This document shows positions 9,096-18,113 of a stretch of 64,000 nucleotides of DNA, in pieces (position 1 is the first letter of the stretch; every line of letters begins with the position of its first letter). A program made the position numbers and the translations under genes. This DNA comes from B18-G4 sp032250805. Lineage in GTDB: Bacteria; Bacteroidota; Bacteroidia; Bacteroidales; B18-G4. The notes beneath the pieces were generated by a model that saw nothing but the letters and a program-made list of their open reading frames with translations, was not told the origin of the DNA and ran no database searches. The stretch is taken from positions 120,559-184,558 of the forward strand of contig JAVVEM010000001.1 of the NCBI GenBank assembly GCA_032250805.1, given 5' to 3'.

Positions 9096-9838
9096 AGCAT
9101 TACGGACTGATCGGCAACCCTGTATCACATTCTCTTTCGGCAAAGTACTTTAACGACAAATTTGCACTCATGGGCATTGATGCGCGCTATGAAAGCATTT
9201 TGTTAAAAGAGATTGATGGCTTTCCGAAGATCCTGGCAAGCTATCCAAAGCTGGAGGGATTAAATGTTACCAGTCCTTTCAAGTCATCGGTGATCGCCTA
9301 TTGTAATGAACTGGATACCACTGCCGCTACCATCAGGTCGGTAAATACCTTAAGCATAAAACGGTCGGGCAATAATTATTATATCAAAGGATACAATACC
9401 GATGCTGACGGATTTGCCGTAGCGGCGATCCCCGTTCTTTCGGGCAAAACCCCTGATGCCCTTATACTGGGCAGCGGCGGCGGTGCACGGGCGGTAGCCC
9501 TGACCCTTGCCAGGATGGGCATTCATTACCTGATCGTTAGCCGTACCGCAGGCAAAGGCAATTTAACTTACAGCGAATTAACCGGCGAACATATCAACTC
9601 GCACCATTTTATTATCAATGCAACCCCACTGGGTATGCCGCGTTATATTGATGGCTTGCCCGAAATTCCCTATGAGCATATAGGCAAAGGCCACATCCTT
9701 TTCGCCCTGAACTACAATCCCCCCACAACACCTTTCCTTAAGAAAGGTCGTGAGCGGGGCGCCACAACATCAAACGGACTGGTCATGCTGCAGGCGCAAG
9801 CCGAAAAAGCCTGGCATATCTGGAATGCTCAGGCATAG
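9092..9838 (+). CDS. aroE: Shikimate dehydrogenase
   Basis: The enzyme reduces 3-dehydroshikimate to shikimate with NADPH in the pathway to chorismate. The 248-residue protein shows the substrate site NPVSHSLS, the catalytic lysine block NVTSPFK and the nucleotide loop GSGGGARAV. I take the ATG at 9092, inside the stop of the upstream gene, because residues encoded before it do not resemble the family and MKHYGLIGNP is the expected N-terminus. The protein is short compared with E. coli AroE (272 aa), as in other Bacteroidota. Confidence 0.92.
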   Translation: MKHYGLIGNPVSHSLSAKYFNDKFALMGIDARYESILLKEIDGFPKILASYPKLEGLNVTSPFKSSVIAYCNELDTTAATIRSVNTLSIKRSGNNYYIKGYNTDADGFAVAAIPVLSGKTPDALILGSGGGARAVALTLARMGIHYLIVSRTAGKGNLTYSELTGEHINSHHFIINATPLGMPRYIDGLPEIPYEHIGKGHILFALNYNPPTTPFLKKGRERGATTSNGLVMLQAQAEKAWHIWNAQA

Positions 9839-9877
9839 AAAAAGCTGCCACCAGTGCATGACACCGGCCGGCAGCTT
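9839..9877 (-). terminator. Weak intrinsic terminator between convergent genes
   Basis: AAGCTGCC (9842-9849) can pair with GGCAGCTT (9870-9877) across a 20-base loop. On the minus strand the stem is followed by five T. It would end the transcript of the surface-protein gene at 9904. Confidence 0.4.
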
Positions 9878-9903
9878 AACACGATTACGAAATTAACACC
9901 AGA

Positions 9904-11865
9904 TTATTTTATATCTCCGTCTGCTTGTTCAGGACTTTCTATGCTGATCTGTTTTTGCTTTTTCATTGAATCTTCTGAAACGCCAGCAGTTGCAGCGCTC
10001 TTGCGCTGAATCTGTCCGTTGACCAGTTTCCCGTTCTTATAATAAAGACCAGTTCCGATAGCATTCAGATCATTATCATTGGTCAGGCCCTGTTCAATTT
10101 TTTCGTCGTAATCAGCAGCAATAACATCTTCGGGCAATACTTTATTTTCAAAACCTTTACGCTTTCCAATAGCGATCCAGCTGAACTGCACGCTGCTTTT
10201 TCCACGGTCATTCTCGGCTACGTTGAATCCTGTGGCATCCACCTCCCCGAGGTAGATCCCTTTCGACTTTCCTATTGGCGTTACGGTAACAATGATGGGT
10301 TCACTATCTGAAACAACTTCTGCAAAGTTCCTGTCGAATGTGATGCCGGCTTTTCCTTTATCGAGTTGCCCGATACCATAGGTTTGCACGATCATATCGG
10401 CAGCAACCACTGTATACATCACCTGCCTCTTTCCTTGTGCATCCTGCTGCATATGAACATCGGCACCGGTCCGGTATACATCACCCCGGGCATATAAGCC
10501 GTAATTTGTCCCTTCGGTGTAGAGCCCGTATATTCTTCCTTTTATTTTGGCACCAAAAAGCTCACCCCACACACCGACACCTATGGCCGAGGCAGGGCCC
10601 GAAGTATTGTCGCCATTTCCATTTGTTTCAGAGGTAAAATACCCGCCATAGCTCGAACCATTATTTGACCTGTAGGCCAGTGCTCCCCATTCGGCAGCAT
10701 CATTGAAGGCACCTAAAACCGCTCCCGAACGTTTTGCAAAGTTCGGGCCTACATAACCTGCTACACCAAAAGAATATTCGGTGGATTCGGTATTATAGCC
10801 CAATACGCCTCCCAGTGTGTGATCAAAAGCATAACTATCGCCTGATTGCGTATTCGTTTCCACACCGGCACCCTTAACTGCATAATCACCAGGTGTGAGG
10901 GTCTGGGCAGTCTGTCCGTCTCCGAGCCGTCCAAATACGCCAGCGGTTGCTGTACCGATGGTTCCCCAATATGATGAGGTTCCATGCTCTCCATAAACCC
11001 CATAAAGGTCTGTACCAAGGTAACTAAAGTTGTCGTATTTTTCATTTTCAGCATATAAGGCGCTTCCTTCGCCATTGTTCCAACTGGCGATGGCTGAGGA
11101 ACTGGCAGATGCATTCAGATCAGAGAGTGCCACACTGATACATTTGGCCTCGGCATAATTATTGTCATTATCAATATACATGGCAGAGCGCGGGGCAGAT
11201 GAATACATTACATAAGCCTGAAAATCACCTCTGTAATCCTGACGTATTCGCCCATAACGGGTAACGCCCCATACGTCACGGTAGATATCGGAATTGAGCA
11301 TCAGAAGGGGTTCGCCAATGATACCATCGGCCAGCCGGTACCGCAATTGCATTTTAGTTGAGCCTTCATAAGCCCATCTTATACATGCTTCATGATCAGT
11401 GGCGGCATTGAGGTAAAGACGTCCCGGACTGCCATCAACAGCAATACTGTCGTTGAACCATCCGGGTCCGTTTACATCAAAAGCAACTGAAGGAGAACTT
11501 GTTCCAATTCCAACCTTGCCGGTATTGTAGTAAATATCGTTTCCTGATTGGGTCCAGTAGCCTTGCGGGCCTGAAGTGTCGGCCAGCTTTTGCCATTGCG
11601 GAGCTGATGGTGTTCCGGAATTAAAATAAAAACCTTCCGCACCATCTGTCTGATAAACGATCAGCCCTTTGGCAGGGTTTATTATGGCATTTTTCTGAGC
11701 TTCGGTCATGCGTGGGGTTAAAAACCCTTTTGTTGTGGATTGAAGATCGAGGATTGAGGCTGGATCGGGATCCTCTGCAGGACCCTCAGATATGGCAACC
11801 TGTGTATATCCTGAAGCACATATCAGAAGGATGCTAATGCCTGTAAAGATTTTGGTCAGGTTCAT
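9904..11865 (-). CDS. Secreted surface protein with tail-fibre-like glycine-rich repeats
   Basis: The protein (653 aa) has a signal peptide (cleavage near residue 20, SGYTQ) and then a motif common in Bacteroidota exported proteins: DPASILDLQSTTKGFLTPRM, residues about 33-53. The middle (about 230-440) is rich in Gly, Tyr, Ser and Asn with loose repeats such as GVYGEHG, GTIGTATAGVFGR, GVLGY, GVAGYVG and GVWGELFGAKIKGRIYGLY, as in phage tail fibres and beta-helical surface proteins. A C-terminal beta-rich part ends in a charged tail without a recognisable T9SS sorting domain. The function is unknown. No other phage gene is nearby. Confidence 0.75.
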   Translation of the reverse strand: MNLTKIFTGISILLICASGYTQVAISEGPAEDPDPASILDLQSTTKGFLTPRMTEAQKNAIINPAKGLIVYQTDGAEGFYFNSGTPSAPQWQKLADTSGPQGYWTQSGNDIYYNTGKVGIGTSSPSVAFDVNGPGWFNDSIAVDGSPGRLYLNAATDHEACIRWAYEGSTKMQLRYRLADGIIGEPLLMLNSDIYRDVWGVTRYGRIRQDYRGDFQAYVMYSSAPRSAMYIDNDNNYAEAKCISVALSDLNASASSSAIASWNNGEGSALYAENEKYDNFSYLGTDLYGVYGEHGTSSYWGTIGTATAGVFGRLGDGQTAQTLTPGDYAVKGAGVETNTQSGDSYAFDHTLGGVLGYNTESTEYSFGVAGYVGPNFAKRSGAVLGAFNDAAEWGALAYRSNNGSSYGGYFTSETNGNGDNTSGPASAIGVGVWGELFGAKIKGRIYGLYTEGTNYGLYARGDVYRTGADVHMQQDAQGKRQVMYTVVAADMIVQTYGIGQLDKGKAGITFDRNFAEVVSDSEPIIVTVTPIGKSKGIYLGEVDATGFNVAENDRGKSSVQFSWIAIGKRKGFENKVLPEDVIAADYDEKIEQGLTNDNDLNAIGTGLYYKNGKLVNGQIQRKSAATAGVSEDSMKKQKQISIESPEQADGDIK

Positions 11866-12025
11866 GTCGTAAAAGTTTCGTAATTGTGTAATAATCGTAA
11901 TGGGTGTTCTAATCGCTACATATATTGCTTTTTTATGTCAATATTTGATAAATTTTATATCCTTTTATACTGAATATTCACGATAAGGTTCTCATTTTTA
12001 TAAATTATCTGCTAACTTGCACGCC

Positions 12026-13291
12026 ATGGGATTCAGAAAACTCATAAAGCTACTGGGGCCCGGCCTTTTATACGCTGGCGCTGCAGTGGGTGTTTCACAT
12101 CTTGTTCAGTCGACACGTGCAGGTGCCGGTTATGGTTACGACCTGATCTGGGTTCTTTTGATTGCCAATCTTTTAAAATACCCCTTTTTTGAGTTTGCAC
12201 CCCGCTACGCAGCTTCGATGCAGGAAAGTCTTATAAGCGGATATAAGCGGATCGGGACCTGGGCAATCATTGCCTTCGCAATATTGACCGTTGCCACCAT
12301 GTTCACCATCCAGGCTGCCATAACTATTGTTACAGCCGGATTGCTGGCCAACCTGTTTCAACTGTCACTGGATGTTGTGAGCCTCAGCGCCATTATTTTA
12401 GGATCTACCGTGCTTATCCTGATTATCGGAAAGTTTGCAATCCTCGACAAACTGATCAAATTCGTCATCATTCTGCTTACCATTTCAACCGTGGTGGCGG
12501 TGATCTATGCTTTCAATGCGGCAACAGATAACAATCATGATCTTATTCACCATTTCGACTGGATGCGTGATACGGATATTCTGTTCCTCATTGCCTTTAT
12601 CGGATGGATGCCAGCTCCACTTGATGTTGCAGTGTGGTCATCCCTGTGGAATATCGAAAAAAACAAAAGTCTGCAATACAAGACCGTGTTAAAGGATTCG
12701 TTGCTTGATTTCCGTATCGGGTATATCGGGACTGCTTTGCTGGCTTTGTGTTTCCTGTTGCTTGGAGCACTTGTAATGCATGGAACGGGTGAAGAACTTT
12801 CAGCCAATGGAACTATATTTTCCGGTCAACTGATCAGTCTGTATACAAACAGCATCGGTTTATGGGCCAGACCCATCATTGCCATTGCCGCACTTACTAC
12901 CATGTTCAGCACAACCCTTACCTGCCTCGATGCTTATCCGCGTGTATTGGGCCCGACCACAAAAATGCTGTTCCCCGGAATTTTCAGGGGAAACAAATAC
13001 AACAACAATTTATACTGGATATGGATGCTGATTGTCACGGCAGGATCACTGGCCATGCTGCGATACTCTGCCACTTCCATGCATTACATGGTAGATGTGG
13101 CCACAACCCTTTCGTTTATCACGGCGCCGGTTCTGGCATTCATGAACTATAAGGTTATTACAGCTAAAGATATTCCTGAAGAAGCCAGGCCCGGACTGCT
13201 TTTAAAGATCTGGGCCTGGATCGGAATGATCTTCCTAACTGTGTTTACGCTCTTTTATATCGCGTGGCGTACAGGCATTGTCAATCTTTAG
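12026..13291 (+). CDS. Divergent Nramp-family divalent metal transporter
   Basis: This is a membrane protein of 421 residues with about eleven helices and the overall Nramp pattern (GPGLLYAGAAVG...RAGAGYGYDL in helix 1). The usual metal-binding motif DPGN in helix 1 is absent, with GVSH in its place. The helix 6 motif MPHN reads MPAPLD. Ordinary Mn/Fe coordination is therefore not preserved, and the ion may differ (Mg2+ in one known Nramp side branch). I start at the ATG at 12026 (MGFRKL) rather than a TTG nine bases upstream. It stands alone, convergent with nrfA. Confidence 0.82.
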   Translation: MGFRKLIKLLGPGLLYAGAAVGVSHLVQSTRAGAGYGYDLIWVLLIANLLKYPFFEFAPRYAASMQESLISGYKRIGTWAIIAFAILTVATMFTIQAAITIVTAGLLANLFQLSLDVVSLSAIILGSTVLILIIGKFAILDKLIKFVIILLTISTVVAVIYAFNAATDNNHDLIHHFDWMRDTDILFLIAFIGWMPAPLDVAVWSSLWNIEKNKSLQYKTVLKDSLLDFRIGYIGTALLALCFLLLGALVMHGTGEELSANGTIFSGQLISLYTNSIGLWARPIIAIAALTTMFSTTLTCLDAYPRVLGPTTKMLFPGIFRGNKYNNNLYWIWMLIVTAGSLAMLRYSATSMHYMVDVATTLSFITAPVLAFMNYKVITAKDIPEEARPGLLLKIWAWIGMIFLTVFTLFYIAWRTGIVNL

Positions 13292-13322
13292 TGTCTCTGC
13301 CGTTGCTGATGGTGAGTGTACT

Positions 13323-14825
13323 TTACTCAACCGGACTGGTGTAGCCTGCTTCTCTTTCGGCAGCTTCCGCTAACCATTGCGGAACGATCTGCCGCAGAAA
13401 AGCATCTTTTTCGGCCTGCAATTTGTCGACCGGCAAATTGATAAAATCCTGTGCTTTGCTTTTGGTACTGATGTCGGGATAGGGAATTTCATCTATATGG
13501 CCATAGAGGGCGAGCAATCTTGCCAGCATAACGCGGGCTTCCTGGGCCTCAAAAATAGCGTTGCCGATCACCCGCGAAATCTCGATGGGAGAATGGAAAG
13601 ACCCTCCATGACTGGCGGCGGCATAATCCCAGAACCATTGCGCAGCCCTTATATGGTATAAGATGCCTTTCATTTCTTCTTCAGAAGCACCGGCATCCCA
13701 GGCAAATTCAGCCTCTACGTGGGCCCTGACAATCTGCTCTTCAGCTTTATCGCGAATCTCAATGACCCTGCGCTGGCGATCGTACACATTCTTTGTCAGT
13801 GTAGCTTCGCTTTCCCTGTGGCACACCTGGCAGGAGGAAGTGATATATTGCAGCGGAGAAGTTAAGTGGTGATTGGTAAATTTTTGTCCACCCTCACTGT
13901 GATAGGGCATGTGGCAGTCGGCACACGACACTCCCCGCTCATAGTGGATGCCGGTCATGAAGGTTTCATAACCAGGATGCTGGGCCTTGAGCATGGGCGC
14001 CCGGCTCAGGGCATGTGTCCAATCGGAAAAACCAATATTATCATAGTATTCGAGCATGCCTTCTGCAGTGGTACCATCTTTCCATGGGAATGTAAGGTAA
14101 GGAACCCCTTCGACCGGCACCTTGCTGTTAAAATAATATTCGACATGGCACTGTGCACATACGAGCGATCGCATTTCCTGATGAGTGGCTTTTGAAATAT
14201 CCTTTCCTATGCTTTCATATGCTTCAATAAGTGCAGGCCGGGTAATACGCAGGTCCATGGTATTCGGATCGTGACAGTCGGCACAACCGATATGATTAAC
14301 AATTTCTGGTCCGAGCGAAGCCCATTTCCCGTTATAAAATTCTGCTATACCAATTTCATTCATCACGCGTGGCACATCCGGACTTTTACAGGTCCAGCAG
14401 GTATTTGGCATCGGCCCTTCACCGGGCCCCTGCGGAGCACCAGTACGCAAGGTCTTATGAATATCCTCAATGGCATAATAATGCCCGCGACCCTGATTAT
14501 AATCTGCTGCAAAACCGTATCCTGCCCAGAGTACAACCAGCCGGGGATCCTCCTCCAGCATATCGATCATTGCGTTGCCATTATACAGCGTCCTGAAAGA
14601 AGTATCAGCAGTTTGGTAATAAGATTCATACTCACGCGGAAAGTTCTTGCCCCATTCCTCGTTTCGGGGCTCATACTCGCTTAGCTTAACTACGGGTTTG
14701 TTTACAAAAACCGCTTCAGCCCTGCGTTCCATTACAGAGGATGCCAGAAGCCCCAGCATAAAAACAATGGCAATGGTTACAAAAAAGATGAACCAGTTTA
14801 CCCATGATCTTTTCCTTGATTTCAT
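13323..14825 (-). CDS. nrfA: Ammonia-forming cytochrome c nitrite reductase, catalytic subunit
   Basis: This periplasmic pentahaem enzyme reduces nitrite to ammonia with six electrons. The 500-residue protein has an uncleaved-looking N-terminal hydrophobic segment (about 11-30), then the diagnostic catalytic haem site CWTCK (143-147), whose lysine replaces the usual histidine, and four CxxCH sites (CADCH, CAQCH, CADCH, CQVCH). The GVSCADCHMP region matches the family. It follows nrfH by 24 bases and receives electrons through it. It is used for anaerobic respiration or nitrite detoxification. Confidence 0.96.
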   Translation of the reverse strand: MKSRKRSWVNWFIFFVTIAIVFMLGLLASSVMERRAEAVFVNKPVVKLSEYEPRNEEWGKNFPREYESYYQTADTSFRTLYNGNAMIDMLEEDPRLVVLWAGYGFAADYNQGRGHYYAIEDIHKTLRTGAPQGPGEGPMPNTCWTCKSPDVPRVMNEIGIAEFYNGKWASLGPEIVNHIGCADCHDPNTMDLRITRPALIEAYESIGKDISKATHQEMRSLVCAQCHVEYYFNSKVPVEGVPYLTFPWKDGTTAEGMLEYYDNIGFSDWTHALSRAPMLKAQHPGYETFMTGIHYERGVSCADCHMPYHSEGGQKFTNHHLTSPLQYITSSCQVCHRESEATLTKNVYDRQRRVIEIRDKAEEQIVRAHVEAEFAWDAGASEEEMKGILYHIRAAQWFWDYAAASHGGSFHSPIEISRVIGNAIFEAQEARVMLARLLALYGHIDEIPYPDISTKSKAQDFINLPVDKLQAEKDAFLRQIVPQWLAEAAEREAGYTSPVE

Positions 14826-14849
14826 TATTGATTTGTTTTATCGGTTAAT

Positions 14850-15431
14850 TTAGTTTTGAGTCAATTTCTGTAGCCACACAGGAACCGGGCTTTCAGGGCC
14901 GGGAACCCTTGCATAAGGAACACTTGAAAGACTGTGAACCCTCCCGTGAGGCGTTTCCCTGTGGCATTCCCAGCATGGCCTCTGATCAAAGCTATCCTTA
15001 TATGAATGTGTAAATGTCATCAATCGCTCATTATGCACCAGAGGGGCATGACAGCGAATGCAATTCTGGTGGACAACCGCCTGGCCATCCGCTCTGATAA
15101 ATATGGTTTGTGGCTCCTGCCGCAAGGTAAATATATAGGCATGCCGCATTCCGTCTTTCGCCTTGAAATAATACTTATTGAAAAAATTATCGTGCGGAAC
15201 ATGGCAATCATTACAATGTGCTACTTCCCTGTGCGAGCTGTGCGACCAGGTGGCAAACTCGGGTGCCATAATATGACAGTTGACACATGTTTCCGGTTCA
15301 TCAGAAAGGTACGACACCGCATTGGATATATGCACGAGGTAGAAAAAAAGGCCCAGCATGGCACCTGATATGATCGCCGCTACCCTGCCCCAGCCTTCAG
15401 GTGGGATAAAAAAATGTATTAGCTTTCTCAT
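14850..15431 (-). CDS. nrfH: Cytochrome c nitrite reductase small subunit, quinol-oxidising
   Basis: NrfH anchors NrfA to the membrane and passes electrons from menaquinol to it. The 193-residue protein belongs to the NapC/NirT family. It has one N-terminal membrane helix (about 17-38) and four haem-binding sites CVNCH (49-53), CNDCH, CIRCH and CWECH. It is the first gene of the nrfHA operon, and a TAnnTTTG promoter box lies 77 bases upstream. Confidence 0.95.
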   Translation of the reverse strand: MRKLIHFFIPPEGWGRVAAIISGAMLGLFFYLVHISNAVSYLSDEPETCVNCHIMAPEFATWSHSSHREVAHCNDCHVPHDNFFNKYYFKAKDGMRHAYIFTLRQEPQTIFIRADGQAVVHQNCIRCHAPLVHNERLMTFTHSYKDSFDQRPCWECHRETPHGRVHSLSSVPYARVPGPESPVPVWLQKLTQN

Positions 15432-15507
15432 TATTGGTTCATTAAGTGGCTTCAGTCCCGGATCAGGTTATAATCAGGTAATCTCGTACTATAATTCATA
15501 TTCAGGT

Positions 15508-15538
15508 CAAATATACAAATTGAAGGGCTTCAGTTCAA
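15508..15538 (-). promoter_or_regulatory. Promoter of nrfHA
   Basis: On the minus strand TATATTTG (15515-15508) fits the -7 box, and a TTG at 15538-15536 lies 20 bases upstream as a -33 element. This gives nrfHA its own promoter, separate from the PepSY gene upstream. Inside the leader, GTAATCTCGTAC (15479-15490) keeps the arms GTA/TAC of the Rrf2 operator described at 18531, but the match is weak. Confidence 0.6.
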
Positions 15539-15568
15539 GGTTTTGAAATAATTTATATAAACTCTAAA

Positions 15569-17101
15569 TTATTTCCGTTTTCGATTGTATTTTCTGATCC
15601 AGAGGATTACCCCGCTTATCAGGATAGTGAGGGTGCTAAGGCCAAAGAGTGGAATAAATAAAATGTAGAGGTCACCCATAAAGGGCTTGAACAAACGGGC
15701 AGTATGGACTTCGAGTGCGAAATTCCACAGGGGCATGGGTGTATTTTTTATCATTGGGGGCATTTCCTGAAACCTGCCGTCATGACGAAGTGCATATACT
15801 CCGCGGTTGTAGTCAAACACATATTCACGGCCCCCTTTTTCGCGGTGAAAGCCGGCCACCATATTTGCGCTGACCGGCATCGACGGTGCCTGCCTGTAAT
15901 CGAAAGGCAGGCCGCTGATGTAATCATATATTGCCCCGCTTTCAGGAGCCCATAAATACAAACCTGTAAACGAACCAACAAGTATATTGCCGTGTGGAAG
16001 CAGCTCAAATACATTATACCCCATTACCGAAACCGGAGGCTGCGGAGATATGCGGCGGGGAGGCATTGAAAAGGATCCGTCAGTTGTATAAATGCCTTCC
16101 AGGGATGCCAGGTAAATCAAATCCTTTTCTGAATCGTAAACGATCCTGCGCAGCTGGTCATGCCAGGGGTTGCCATCATCAAGCATCGAATAAGGTACTT
16201 TTGGCACCCTGCTGCCGGCAATGGCAATGAGCAGTGGCGGCCTGAGGAACATCCCCGTAAAGGTGGTGATGATCAGGATTATTGCAAGCCAGATACCAAT
16301 CTTGTTGTGCCATTTTACCGACCAGCGGGTCCATGATGCCAGCCGGGAAATTTTTTTCTTCGTCCGCTTTCTCTTCTTTATCATTCGGGGAAAAAAGAAA
16401 TATACGAGGCCCGAAAGAGTGAGAAAAATGAATATGAACGCAACAAAGTCGACCAGAAGCTTGCCTGCCAGGCCATAAATCTCTCCGCTATGGATCACCC
16501 ACAGGGTTTTAAACAAGCCAACCTTGTTATCATAGCCTAAGGGTGCAGGGATCTCTATATGGCTGAAGGTAAGATCTCCCTCAAGGGGGATACTCCAGAG
16601 GTGTGAACGGGTCATGACCCATAATGAGTCGCGCATCTCCATCATATCAACAACATGCCGGTCATGATGCGGAATATGAAGTTGTTGCCATTGCTCACCG
16701 GGCTCGTCATAGGTGTATAGCCCAAAGCGGGTACCGGCATATAAATTTTTGCCTGAGGTATAGCTGATGCAATTTATCTTATGATGATCGGCCCCGGAAG
16801 GCAAACCGTTTATCATTTCAGAAAATACGCCCCTTTCAGTTTCATATTTCCAAATCCCTACGTTCCCGTAAAACAATACAAGATTGCTGTCGATCCTGAC
16901 CGAAGCGCGAACGGCCGCATTATTCCAGTTATTGTAATGATGTTCGGCGGGAAGGAGTTGCCTGTTTACATCGAAGGATGAGAAGGTGTGCCGGTGATTC
17001 AGAATAATTCCCGACCCCGCCCAGAGAAGAATAAAGACAGCAATGACCAGTGAGGGCCATTTATGCAATTTTTTAATGATACTTTTTTTCTTTCCTGCCA
17101 A
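15569..17101 (-). CDS. PepSY-associated membrane protein
   Basis: The 510-residue protein resembles the PepSY/iron-regulated membrane protein group. It has a helix at about 16-34 (LVIAVFILLWAGSGIILNHRH), a periplasmic region, a helix pair at about 215-290 (with FIFLTLSGLVYFFF and WHNKIGIWLAIILIITTFTG), a second periplasmic region and a final helix near 480-505. The periplasmic parts carry short repeats such as LVFYGNVGIWKYETERG and ILVGSFTGLYLWAPESG, which look like blades of a small beta-propeller. It lies 30 bases after the ferredoxin-like gene and upstream of nrfHA. A redox or electron-transfer role is plausible but unproven. Confidence 0.72.
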   Translation of the reverse strand: MAGKKKSIIKKLHKWPSLVIAVFILLWAGSGIILNHRHTFSSFDVNRQLLPAEHHYNNWNNAAVRASVRIDSNLVLFYGNVGIWKYETERGVFSEMINGLPSGADHHKINCISYTSGKNLYAGTRFGLYTYDEPGEQWQQLHIPHHDRHVVDMMEMRDSLWVMTRSHLWSIPLEGDLTFSHIEIPAPLGYDNKVGLFKTLWVIHSGEIYGLAGKLLVDFVAFIFIFLTLSGLVYFFFPRMIKKRKRTKKKISRLASWTRWSVKWHNKIGIWLAIILIITTFTGMFLRPPLLIAIAGSRVPKVPYSMLDDGNPWHDQLRRIVYDSEKDLIYLASLEGIYTTDGSFSMPPRRISPQPPVSVMGYNVFELLPHGNILVGSFTGLYLWAPESGAIYDYISGLPFDYRQAPSMPVSANMVAGFHREKGGREYVFDYNRGVYALRHDGRFQEMPPMIKNTPMPLWNFALEVHTARLFKPFMGDLYILFIPLFGLSTLTILISGVILWIRKYNRKRK

Positions 17102-17131
17102 GACGCTTAAGCCACTATTTTGTACATCCTT

Positions 17132-18019
17132 TTAAACCCATTCTTCGTTCAGGATATCCCCTTTTATACCCACAATGGTCTTTTTTATGGGGATTTTTCT
17201 GTTGGCGCCTGAAAGGGCCAATTGTGCCATCTGCAGCAAGCCACTACAACAAGGCACTTCCATAATCATTACCTGAAGCGTATTGATTTGGGCTTCATCG
17301 ATCATGGCAATTAATTTCTGCACGTATGAATCCGTTCCGCTATCCAGTTTCGGACAGGCAATGGCCAGGGTTTTCCCCCTGAGGTGGTCAGTATGAAAAT
17401 TTCCCAGGGAGTATGCACTACAATCGGCAGCCAGCAACACATCGGCATGTTTAAAATAAGGCGCATTTGGATTCAGCAGGTGCAGTTGAACCGGCCACTG
17501 ACGTAAAGCTGTTGGCTGCGATGAGTGTTTGGAAGTAGATTGGTGGTCTCCGGCATTTTCCACTGCATCAATATCGATATCAAAACTCACAGGCGCAGAA
17601 CCGGGACAGCCGCCTGTGCAAGCACCGGCTTCGGCTTTTTCGTGAACAGCTTCCAGTATCTCATCAAGAGTGTATCCCAAATCGTTGCTGCTTTGCAATA
17701 CATCGAGTGCTTCTTTAAAAAAATCTGTTTCGCCATGATCACTCAAATGTTTAAGATGCGCAACAACCGTATTGAATCCATGCCCGATGATCTCCTTCAT
17801 CACCATTGTTTCATTATATGCTTCCGCTTCGCGAAGTTCGATTTCTATGGCACCTTCGGGACAATCACCAATACAGGCCCCCAGGCCATCACACATTAGA
17901 TCGCTTACCAGCCTGGCTTTACCGTCAATGATCTGCAAGGCCCCCTCAGGGCAGGCAGGGATGCAAAGACCACATCCGTTGCACTTTTCTTCATCAATTT
18001 TAATGATCTCTCTCTTCAT
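17132..18019 (-). CDS. 4Fe-4S ferredoxin-domain protein, predicted Rrf2 target
   Basis: The protein (295 aa) opens with a two-cluster ferredoxin domain. The first site is complete (CNGCGLCIPACP). The second reads CDGLGACIGDCP, with one cysteine of the usual pattern replaced, as also happens in proteins of this type elsewhere. The remaining 220 residues have further cysteines (ACTGGCPGS, ADCSAYSLG, PCCSGLLQ) that could bind another cluster. Proteins like this accompany nitrogen-oxide or stress metabolism genes in anaerobes, and here it lies between an Rrf2 regulator and nrfHA. The precise function is unknown. Confidence 0.75.
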   Translation of the reverse strand: MKREIIKIDEEKCNGCGLCIPACPEGALQIIDGKARLVSDLMCDGLGACIGDCPEGAIEIELREAEAYNETMVMKEIIGHGFNTVVAHLKHLSDHGETDFFKEALDVLQSSNDLGYTLDEILEAVHEKAEAGACTGGCPGSAPVSFDIDIDAVENAGDHQSTSKHSSQPTALRQWPVQLHLLNPNAPYFKHADVLLAADCSAYSLGNFHTDHLRGKTLAIACPKLDSGTDSYVQKLIAMIDEAQINTLQVMIMEVPCCSGLLQMAQLALSGANRKIPIKKTIVGIKGDILNEEWV

Positions 18020-18031
18020 TTTAATATTTTA

Positions 18032-18053
18032 AGTATTTAATTACGCAAATATA
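18032..18053 (-). promoter_or_regulatory. Promoter with Rrf2-type operator before the ferredoxin-like gene
   Basis: On the minus strand TATATTTG (18053-18046) is a perfect TAnnTTTG box. It is followed directly by GCGTAATTAAATACT, whose core GTAATTAAATAC is a 12-base palindrome with one mismatch. The 19-base block at 18032-18050 matches the one before the Rrf2 gene at 17 of 19 positions and ends 13 bases from the start codon in both cases. Confidence 0.75.
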
Positions 18054-18113
18054 CATTTAAAATTAAAATGGAGAAAAAATTGGTGAAAAAATCGGATAAA
18101 AATTGAAACACAA

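Noticed and set aside
9904..11865. A prophage, suggested by the tail-fibre-like repeats.
   Set aside because: All neighbouring genes are housekeeping genes and the protein has its own signal peptide, so a chromosomal surface protein is more likely.
15479..15490. A full Rrf2 operator in the nrfHA leader.
   Set aside because: Only the outer arms of the palindrome match (8 of 12), and it lies 17 bases from the -7 box rather than next to it.
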